Positions 24,308-36,300 of a DNA stretch of 64,000 nt are shown here, piece after piece. Position 1 is the first letter of the stretch; each line of letters opens with the position of its first letter. The translations under genes were made by a program, and so were the position numbers. This DNA is from Gordionus sp. m RMFG-2023 (taxonomy: Eukaryota > Nematomorpha > Gordioida > Chordodea > Parachordodidae). Under the pieces are notes generated by a model. The model saw nothing but the letters and a program-made list of their open reading frames with translations, was not told the DNA's origin and searched no databases. The stretch is taken from positions 15,725,561 through 15,789,560 of the forward strand of contig NC_088775.1 in the NCBI RefSeq assembly GCF_954871325.1. Reading direction: 5' to 3'.

Positions 24308-27300
24308 ATGCTAATTAAAAAGAATGATAGCCATAATATTATAAAAATTCAAAGTTATGCACGAAGATATATTGGAAAAAAATATTATAAAAATCTCATT
24401 CGATCACAGTTTGATCAATATTTTATAAATGATCTCAATATTGACTCTCAAAAATGTTTTTTTTATATTAAGATCCTCTTTAATGAAAAAAACTATGATT
24501 ATTGTTTAGATATCGAACGTTTTTGCAAAGCTGTTAAATATATCATATCTTATATTGGTAATTATCATAATTTTGAACATAATAAATTATTATGTGATCT
24601 TTTTTTTGATATAATAATAAAATTCAAGCTATATTTAAATAACCCTAATTTTGAGGCTAAATTTAATTCATTGTTAACTTTATTTTTAAATTATATTGTA
24701 TGCATACTCAGTATTCCAGAATTTAAGATGAAATACAGGGATGCTTTAGAGCTCACAGATTTTAAGCAAAATATTATATTAATATTTATTGAGGAAAGTT
24801 TTTTTCAAATATTAAATAAAATTTTTATAAATAAAATAATTGTGCGAAATTCCTTGTCAAACATCTTAAATAAAGCTATGATATTTGTAACCTTGAAGAT
24901 TATAGAAATTGCTCAATTTTCAACAAGTGTAATGAATATATATTACATTAATTTATTTACCATACCCCATTATTTTGATTATATTGCAAAACATCCTTAT
25001 TATATTGCAAATAAAGTAAAGTATGATGAAAACCTATTGCAATATTTATTTAATGATATTCCCATTAGTATTTATAATAATATTCACCCAAATGACATTT
25101 TATGTATTTTAAGTAATTTAATTTTTTATTTTTATAATAATTTGACATGTTTGAATTTTTATTCTCATTTATCTGATTTTACATGTGTAATGATAAATTT
25201 ATTAACCCGGTTAGAATTATTTATGATATCTGATAACAAGCAAACTTTACAATGGCATCAGATATTTGGTTGGACATCCATTATAAGTCCAAATACAGAA
25301 ATTATAAATGCTATAAATAATAATATCAAATATTTGTGGTCTAAAGACATGATTGAGATCTTTTTTTCAAATCTTTCCCAAAATGAACATGTAGAAAAGC
25401 AGATTGATACAATTGATACCAACTCAATATCCTCATCAAGATTCCGGTTTCTTAATTATTATTGCCAGAATGGTAAAAATGAAAGTGGAAAAAAATCACT
25501 CTCATACCAACATTTTTCAAAGTGCTATGATAAGAAGATTGACAAGATGAAGGATACGGATATAATAAGTGACTCGTTTGTCAGCCTAATTTACACAAGC
25601 TTGTTGTATGAAAAACTCATGGACATCTTGCCCCAGTTCAAATTATCTATCATATCCTCTTTGGCAATCAATTACACCTTGATACGTTCTTTTTGGCACT
25701 ATCTGATTAATTTTGAGTCATTGGATGTTTTATTAAGCAAATATACTCATTTACTTGACTCCTCGTTCTTCAAAGCTCTGAATCAGCCAGCAAATGAGAA
25801 ACACTTTGTGAATTACTCCCACCACGTTTTTCAACCTCTCATTCTGTGTTGTGACATAACTAGTCATGCCATAATTTTGTTAGACGATCAAGAAATCTTT
25901 GAAGCTGAAACATTATTCTTTCATCCTAAAAACACCCTCTCTAGAATAGCCAAATTTTTGAATGTCCTAGTCTACACCATGATATGCCAAACCTATCCAT
26001 GCCCAAAGAATAATTTTGACTCTGAAACCATCGGCATTGCCGCCAGCACTAATCGCGAAGAGCCTAATCCCACAACGTTAATTGGCAAATACAAAACCGA
26101 AGTGAGAGGAATGTTCTCTTCGATATTGAGCAAAAAAGTCAACAATAAGAATCCTTCCACCGCTACTTTCATAAGTCCGACTAGCGATAAATTTATCGTC
26201 GATGAAGGTTTCCTCTTGTCCGAACCCGCTTTCACCTCCTGCCACGCCCTTTTAAGCGTTTTACACGACCGCGATATCAAATCTCATTTCGTTCCATCAC
26301 AGGTATAAATTGATCTTTTTTTAGGTGATAATTGTTTTTATTAATAATTTGATGACGAATTTTTATTTATCAAATTTATTAGAAGTGTTAGTTAAAAGCT
26401 ACATTTTAATAACCTTATTCGACCCGGATATTATCGATATCAAATCAATAACTGCTGAAGGCCAATATCTTAGATGACCAATATTTATAAAAATGATTAA
26501 TCGACATCCCGATTACATTTTAGTAAAATTATATATTTTCATATTTTTTTTATAAGGATCATTGGTTGATCAAGGAAGTCAAAATATCAAGTTTCCTTTC
26601 GAGGACAAGTCGCCGGAGTCAAGAGAGAGATAGATCATATTTGTTTTTGGATTACCAAGAATTAGACACTCATTTGGATCCATTTTTGATTCTTGAAGAA
26701 TACGCGGAATCCCTACCCAGGGGGGCTACTCTTTATAAAAGGGTCAACGGCGGAAGTGAAGAAGAAGACGATAAGGAAGCCTTTTACGACGTTCCCCCAA
26801 AATCTAAAATCTTGCTTAATGTACAAATAAATAAATTTGAATTTTTTTATGATTTATATGTGGTTTAAAAAAAATCTATTTCGAAATATTATTAATCAAA
26901 TTAATGAAGTGTTTGAAATCATAGACCAGAAGGAAATTTTGAGTAAACCCTAAAGATACAACATGTTCTGAAATTTTTCCGGAACGTTCTTGACACCCGA
27001 ATCATATATTCTCATTTTATTTACTTATTTAAATTTATTAAGCCAACTTTCGTTAGGGGTGTAATAAAAAATTACCTTTAATTACCTTTCTCATCTCACT
27101 ATCGAGGAGTGGCTAGTATAGTTAGGTAATATTTAAATGTCGGCTAATTCAGCTTGATCTACAGACGCATGCCGGATAAAATCCGTTAAGATTAAGGCAT
27201 ATTTATATAAATCTCTTTCAAATTTGAGCTATTAAGGAAAACTCTTAGACCAAAGTGCTAGTGGATAAAAACTCGGTTTAATCAACCGATTTTTCAGCAG

Positions 27301-30300
27301 ACTAAAAATTGGCTTAAACTGGCAAAAATATGGTTATCACCCAACTATAGTGTCTAGATTAAAAATAAACTATTTGGATTAGAGAACCAAAGCCGGATCT
27401 GATTTAAAAATAAATTTGGAAAAATTGGGCCGAGCTCTGGCTAAAAAAAATTTTACAAAAGAAAATACGTGTCAGGCCTAGAATAGCTTATATTTTGTTT
27501 AAATAAAGTGATGCTTGGGATTAGGAGACAAAAAAAATAGGAAATTTTATTTAACTTTAAAAAATTAAAAAAAACGGTTTCAATTTAGAAATAAAAATAC
27601 ATCAACATTTAAAATTTTGAGGGACTTATTTGGGCTTTAAAAATGAAGAGAGGGAGAGGGGCTGAAGCTCTAATTTGGATAGATCGAAAATAGATAATTC
27701 TTCCAATTGGTTCATATGTGTTATTAGTAGAGTTTGAAGAAAAAAAATCAAAGATTTTTAGAGATTTTTTTCCCACAAATTTTGAAGCAAAATCTTTTTG
27801 TTGAAAAAATTTATGATTTTAATCATCATGAAAAATTTTTTTTTGTATAAAATCACGAAAAAAGATTTGGAAATTCTGATAAAATTTAATTCAAAAATCT
27901 TGTATGAGCCTTCAATAAAAAATTTTGTTTAATCATTCTCAAAAAAATCTTGTTTGAGCATTCTCATCTTCAACATTCAAAAAGCTTTGAGAATTATTCA
28001 TTTTGAAAAGCGTTGTAATTTTATCTTTATATACAAAATATTTTGAGGTTTTCGAGTAGCATTTATGGTCCTGTCGGTTCAGTTTGTGTATCAAAATCCG
28101 ATAGTTCTGGGTTTGAAATTCAGAAAGACCACATTTTTTCCTAAAGGCAACCAGATGGTTCTGCCCTTGGAAGTTAAATATGTAGAATATCGGAAGCGAC
28201 CGCTTGACTCCGTTAATATCTATTAATAAATAAGTGTGTCTTGTTTACCAGTTTCTTATATGCCGACCAACAATTTGAAGTAGATAAGGGAGGGATAACT
28301 TGCTCCTTAACTAAGAGGAGGAGGGGGTGGGATGCCGATTTTTTATTTATCTATCTTTTCTAACATGATACAACGCTTAAATCGGATCATTAGGAATAAA
28401 TGGATAATTTATTTTTAAATTAATGGCATTCTTTAACCTGTCTATAAATTAAGTTAATATTTAAAACATGAACCTTGAAAAAGTATTTAATAAGTTGAGG
28501 CAAATGATATCGAAAGTGATTACCGATGATATCAGCAATATGAAATCTCCCAAGGCTATGTTGCTATTAGTACATCTCTAGTTTTAACTCTTTTTTTGAG
28601 GATTGATCACATATGAACCGGAACTAATATTTACTGCAAGGCATGGCCTTGTCTTGTTTTTTACAGCAGATCGATTAAAAAAGATAAAATACAATGAATT
28701 ACTTTTTAATTAATGTACATGAACACGTAAAACATGATTATTTAATGCACACTTTATAATATCTCATTCATTGTTTGCTCTTTCTATTCTTTTGCATAGA
28801 GAAACAATATATAAACATATTTATTTATTTTATTAATCAATATATTTATCTAAGGAAATATCGTTGAGGGAGAGAAGAGCCAGGGATGGCTCACGGTGAC
28901 TGGGACATCAGAGTTATCCGAGAAAGATGATATAAATGATTCAAAGCTATTTAATCAATATTTTATATCCAATCAATTCCAACATATTAGATTGGTGGTA
29001 AGGGAATCAATATCGATTCCCAATTCTGGCAAAAATATTATTGGACTATCTCCTACAACAGGCTACATCAGTGGCATATGAACGGATCTTTTCTGAAGCT
29101 AGTGATAAAATATTTAAAAAATGGAATAGAATAAATCCAAAGATGGTTTTGAACCATGAAATTTGATCATGGATAAAAAAATGAAATTCATTTGATTTTT
29201 TAGAAGTTTATTAGAATATTTATATATAAATCAAATTTATTTTATAACCAAATATCTATTACACATATTAAATATATATCAAAAACTCATTAAATATGCA
29301 AATCGATTTATATTATATTTAATAAATTTGATATTAAAAATTATTAATATTGGTAATTCAACACATTTCATTTTTAATAAATTTAATACATAAAACTTTT
29401 ATAGCATAACAAAAAAACATATTTTAAATGGGGCCGGACTGGACTGACGGTCCTACGGTCTGGTCTCATCTTACCTAACGGTTCAGCAACACTAATTCTT
29501 TGTATGACACATTGATTTTAATACAATTTTCAATAGTAATGTCTTAATAATATTATGAAAATTTTTTTAGATCATGCCACATATTCTTTCTCAGAATGAT
29601 AGAGTTACGATTTTCCGAAAATATTTGTCCCGCGAATCAAACAGGGTCAAGCGAGATGAAAATGCGAATTATATAAAAGTCCGCAGAAATTCGATTCTTG
29701 AAGATGGGTTATTTTGGATTTTTAAAAAATTTATATATTACCTGGACCTGTTTTCTTTTGGAGTGAATGGGACTTAGCATCTTAAGTCCCCAGTGAAATA
29801 TTATATATCAATTTGAGCTGGCAAATTTTTTATTAATGCTGATGCATCCTATAGCCTTTGAGTTATTAAACGTTCGATAAACATTATTTTAAAAATAATA
29901 TTCATATGCAGGGGTAGTTCTAAATATATTATAAAAATATGAAAATTATTTTCGATTAATACAAACTAGTAAGCAGGCGATAAAATGTACAAAAGTTCGA
30001 TATCCAAATTTTTAGAAACTATATTATACAACGCTCGATTATTATAACACTCAAACACTTTATTTCTCATTCATAGTTCGCGCGAAATCGTGGTAAATTA
30101 TACACTGTATTTTAATATATTTCGCCGCGAATTGGCGCTAACTGTGAATGCAGGGTTAGTTTGGCATTAGCCTAATTTTATCTAATGTAAAAATAATTAG
30201 CCAGGAAATTCTAAAAATAAATAATTACCCCCCCCCCCCCCCAAGTAAAAAAATGGTAATTTAATTTTTACTTTTTAAAAACCCCTAAATTTAGGCTAAT

Positions 30301-33300
30301 TAGAAATATTCAAAATAAATTAAATCACATAATAGAACATCGAGGGTTTTGAGGGGAAATTATAGATTTCGCAAATTTGTCTTAATATTTGGATAAAGTT
30401 ATTATATATTTTTAGCATTTAAAGATATTATCTAACACCAACTGAACGTATAATTATTTTAATTAAGAAAGAGAGGGATGGAAGGAGAGAGTCACAGTCA
30501 GTATAAAAAATTTTTTTTGAAAAAAAATATGAAAAGATATGTCCAAATAACGAAATTATCGCCGCTAGAAATCAAAGGTATTATAAGGGTTCGCTTTGTC
30601 AACCCACAAGGGCTAGAAGAACCCGGGATCGACCAAGATGGCGTTTTTAAAGAATTTTTGGAAGAGATCGTTAAAAAGTTATTCGAACCGGATCTTAACT
30701 TATTTCGGGTAACCAACGATCATAAATATTACCCATCGGCAACCTCCTTTATTCAAGTTTATACGCGCAATTATTTTTTTTAAAAAAGATGGCTTGCAAT
30801 TAATTTGGGGCTTAAGACTCGTTTTTTAAAAACGTAATCAAATTCGCTAAATCTATTGTCTAATTTTTTTTTTTAAAAAAAAAGATTCATTGATTTTGAG
30901 AGTATATTTGATATTGTTACAACAATTTTATAAATATAAATTTTGGATATTCTAATTCTGCTTTACCATTTATTTTAAATGTAATTAGTGAAAATATGAA
31001 CATCATCTATACCTAATTTCTTAAAATCTTTAAAACAGATTTTTTTAAAAAAAAAAAAATTGTATCTTATTGCCATGCTCGACTTTTAAAATCGTTTTTT
31101 CTAATTTAAAAAAAAATTTAATTTATCTTCCGCTTTGGTGGATAAGCTATCCGACTAACATATAAGGATATATATGATCGTCCTGAAATTTTATGACCAG
31201 TCCGTTTAATGACGGGTTTCCAGGATTACCCGGGTAAGCCAGTTTTTCCTTCTCCATTTTTGTTGAGGTTCTGAGCCTCTCTATTTGTGAAATCCGTTTG
31301 CACCAGATTTTTGCTATTTGTCAGATCATTTTTTTCATATTTTGATATAGAATAAAAATGGAGTTTACGTACTCCGGTATAGTTGGGTATTGGCTAATTT
31401 GCCTCAATCTACAGTCGCGTGTTTAAGAAAAATCGCTAAGCATTTGAGACGTGATTTATTTATTTTTGCACAAAGTTGAGTTATATCTTTAAAAAATAAC
31501 CTGAGGCTGAGGTAATAGTTTTCGGGTAAAACTAGGTTTCGTTTTAATCGGCTAAAAAATGAATCAATTACATAACAACTATATTTTCCAGGAATATAAT
31601 GTATCCGCAAAATATAATCACAAATGACTAAGAAAATTTCCTAGACCAATGGAGTCGGGTCCGGATTTAGCTTCGATTTTCAGGGATTCTTTTAGTTTAG
31701 AACCCTGCTTTTAAATATGATCATCAACTATGAATTTTTTTTTACATTAACAGCGAAACCTATAAAAAAATAATAAGTATTTTTAATGTCCTAGATATTT
31801 AAGATTTAAAATCATGATTGAATGGAAAGGAAATATTTATAGCATTTCATCGCGTGAAGTATCATTTCAAACTTGTAAAATGTTCTTTCAAATTTGAAAA
31901 ATGTCATTTCAAACTTTATGAATGTCATTTTATATATTTAATACATTACAAATTTGAAATGATACTTTAGATTTACTAGTAAATTGATAAGAATTGCCTT
32001 CGAATCGTCGAGGTTAGAAATAGTGATAAAAATAATTGGCTCACTTAAACAAGTAAATGAACATTATCAGTATTTAAAATTAAAATATAAACTTTATATT
32101 CAAATTTTTACCTATCTCTTATATCAATAAGGAAAATCACTTGAGCCTCTTCGAGTTCGCGGGTCTTCTCATAGGTAAAGCCGTATACGAGGGTCTGGTA
32201 CTTGACACCATAGAACTCGCCTCTTTTTTTCTCAATCAAATCATTCAAAGGGGGCGGCGGTTAGTTGGCATTAACAATCAAATATTATCTCAACGACAAG
32301 AAAATAACGCGGTTGACGCTTCTTCTGCAGGATCTTCGAAAAATAATGCAAAGAGAGTTGGCAAAAAGATCAAGGACGAAAGAAGCGAAAATTTGAAATT
32401 ACTCTACAGCCCGGTGGACGAATTGGGAGCTGCTGACCCAGTTCTTTATAAAAATTTGAAATACCTCAAGGATTGTAAGGAAAACGTGAAAGATTTGGGC
32501 TTAACCTTCGCCGTCAATGTCGAATGTCTGGGAAAGGTGGAAACCTGCGAATTGATGCCCGGTAAATTTGATGAGGGATTTTTTAACTGCACACCGATTT
32601 AATAACGCCGTTGCTAATCGAGTTACTTACTTTGGCGACTTTAAAAATGTGCCTATAATATATTATGATAAATCAAGCGAATCATTTAGTAATTATTCAT
32701 AAGGCTGCTTTCTAAACATCAAAAAAAATAGGAAACCGTCAAATCTTTATCGAATAAACACAAAATTAGCCTTTTTAAAATAAAAAACTAAAAACTTTGC
32801 AAAAATATACATATTTTTAAATTTTTTAACTTTAACATTAGGCTTCCTTGAAGTTTTTAATGGAACACATCCTAAAATATTTCTTAGTTTGAAATGAATG
32901 TTTTTTTTTCATTTTTTATTTTACTGTTTAAATATAAATTACATAAAGTTTTCACTTCATTTTATTAACTTTAAAATTTTTAATAAAGTTATTTTATTAT
33001 ATTTGCACTATGAAAATAAATGTTGGTGGAAAGATTTTAATAATATGGTTTTCAAATTATATATAGTAATTTATGTCAAAATATGTATTTATTTATAGCA
33101 ATCCATATTACAAAGAATCTAATTTATTTTTAGAAATTCAGCTTAATTTAATTTTTTTGAAATATAAATTGGTTATAGAAAACTTTTAACATACACAATA
33201 TCAATGGTTATATATTAGTAGCACCACTAAGGGGAGGGGGGCTCAAGGACTCGAAGCCCCCCTGAAAATTTGTTATTTTTTTATACCCAAAAAAAGTCAT

Positions 33301-36300
33301 TTTGAAAATGTTAGCTAAAAAAAAATAGGTCTAATGAAAATAATTTTAAAAAAAATTTTAAGCCTCCTGAGATCTGAGATTATAAATGCTATTGACGTCC
33401 TTATTATATATACGTAATCAATATAAATACATAGTATTAAGAATAGGTGTGCTATAGCTCTAAACCGGTCTATAATTACGAAATCGATATCATGGATGTA
33501 CATTGATTACGTATAATATTATCATTAATATCATGTATGTGTTTTAAAAATGTTCTATAACCGATCTATAAATAAAATTAATTTAAACTGTAATTCTAAA
33601 AATATAATTAGATTCGGCTTAAATTAATTTTAAAAAATGAGATATTTTATAATTTCCTAATATCCGTTTATAACGAAGGTGGCACCAACATAGCCGTCAA
33701 TCAAGAAAACAAATTTTCTTACATCCATCTAATGGCTCGCCACCGGTTGCACACCCAAATACATAAACAAGTCGAGACCTTTGTCAAAGGATTTTATTCC
33801 GTCATAAAACCAGGGTATATATCGATATTTTCCTCCACCGAACTTCAACAAATCATTTCAGGTATATTTTATTATTGTAAACCTTCCACTTTCGCTTTTC
33901 TCTGAGACATGAATGTTTTTTTTGACCTTTGTCAAGAATCATTCACTTTTTATTCATTAATTTATATTCGTTAAATATCTTTTTGCCGAGGAATACAAAA
34001 CTATTTTTTGAGCACTCCTAAGCAAAAAAAAATTGATAGATGTAGATGCACCAATACTAGGGGGGGGGATTTATTTCTTGCATTCATTCATTTTTATCGG
34101 TTTAGAAAATAAATATTCGTAGCTTCATAATTTAAACTTTAAAAAAATTTTTGTGAAGATATCGGCTACTTTATATTTGGTTTAAATTTAAAGTCTCGGC
34201 CGATATAGACATTGTGAGTAATAAGTATCGGTGTATTTCTGATAAATAATGGAAAGCTAGCTGCTATAGACAAACCTTACTTTATGAAATTATTTAATAA
34301 AAGGATTTAATAATGTTCTTTGGTCGTTATCTTATATTAACCAAAAATTTAAACTTATAGAAAAAAAATATATGAAAATATATATAGGTGAAAATAGAGA
34401 ATTAGATTTGCACGACTTGCGTAAGCACACCAAATACTACGGAGGTTTTCATGATAAGCACAGAGTAATCGTTTGGTTGTGGGATATTTTAGTGAAAGAA
34501 TTCGATAAACAAGATCAAGCGAAATTCCTAAAATTTGTGACCAGTTGTTCGAGAGCTCCTTTACAGGGATTTTCTCATTTAGAACCACCTTTCGCTGTAA
34601 GATGTGTCGATGTTGGCGATGAAGAGGTTTATATATTATTTTTTGAAATATAATTTGTTATTTTATGAAAGTAAAGAAGGAAATCATCTTTTTTTTAATT
34701 TTTTAAATAAGAGCCCTCAAAATCCTTCAACCTCATCTGGGGAGTGGCAACGCCTTTTGGCGGCTAATTGAGGTCTAGGGGGTTCCCTGTGGTTTGGGTC
34801 TAGAATAGGATCACCGTGTCCTCAACGGGGTGTAAAAACCACTTAAAGGGATTGATGTCAGGAAGGGAATCCGATTTTAAAAACCTTGCTAAAAAATTCC
34901 TAATGATTAAATCAGAGGGAAAACTGACCAACCTGAGTAAATATGGAAATCACCATTAAACGGAGAAGATATAGTAGGGCTGATATTTTATTTGATCGAT
35001 ATGTCGAATAAAATATATCATTTTAATAATGCGATTTCATATTTGATAATCTTGAATACTCTGAGGTTTAAATGTATAGTTTTATGTTTCTAATCTTCCC
35101 TAATATAAGTGAGATAACTAGCAGCTACAATGAGAAATTTCTTTTTCTATTTAAAAAAAAGTGCATGTTTTTAAAAAAGTTTATGAATAAACATTTTATA
35201 ATCAAATTTTCATAAAAGCTTGTTAAAATTATATATTTAAAAAATTGAAAAATAAAACGCTTCCCAGAAGCGCTATAAATTGGTATGAATCGACGTTTAA
35301 CTTTTTCTATTTTCAATTGTAAAAACCCACTTAGTATTACTTTAGTAAACAACCGTAACCTTAGCGCTTGAAAGTAAAAAAAATCAGCACTTAGAATCGG
35401 TTTCAATTTAATTATAAAACCTTGGTGTCACAATTCCCAAAGATTCCATGGGTCTATTTGAACTGCTTTTTTATGCTACCGCTAACAAATTATAAGAGTA
35501 TCAATCCTAAGTCAGAGACATCGAGTTTCATATTTTGAAATATGATTTTAAAAAAGGGGACTGTAAATTAGTGATCTGCATCGGGCCTAATTTTTCAAGC
35601 CCGGCCCGGCCCGAAGTTTTTTAAAAAAGTTTTGCCGGCCCGGCCCGAACCCGAATTTTATTTTAATAAAATTTACCGGCCCGGCCAGGCCCGAATTTAT
35701 ATAAATATAGAAATTAATTTTTATAATTACTTAAAATAAAAGACATATGTTATATAGCGTTTAGTTTCAATAAATTAAATCAAAATTTTTTATTTTACAT
35801 AAAAAATTCAATATAAAATTGATAAATTTAGATTTATTTAAAAAAATTTCCAAGGTCCGACCCGGTCCGAAATTTTTTTAAAAATACTAGGCCCGGCCCG
35901 AACCCGATTATTTTAAATAAAATTAGGACCGGACTCGGGCCGGACCTAACTTTGCAGATCTCTACTGTAAATAATGATGATAGTAATTTTTTTTAGATAT
36001 TTCGTTATACTTTTAAATTTTGCTATTGTGTAGCCCATTTAGCCTAATTGACCTTCTAACTGGATACCAGGTGAATTAACCGTTAATGAGTTATAAGGAA
36101 AATAAAAAAAACTTTGCCAAAACTTAAAATTAGTTTAATCATTTTCTCGTTTTCCCATATATTTAGGGGTACAGATGCAAGGTATTCAACGTTATTGATT
36201 TTTTTTATCTGTTTTATTAAAATATTAGATAGCGTCATAATTTATCCTTATACTAAAAAATAGTAGGGCCTGTGACCTAGTCAGTGAATCATTTGTCACC

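Noticed and set aside
25993-26280. Antisense 95-codon frame in UBE3B exon 1
   Set aside because: It is the shadow of the conserved UBE3B reading frame.
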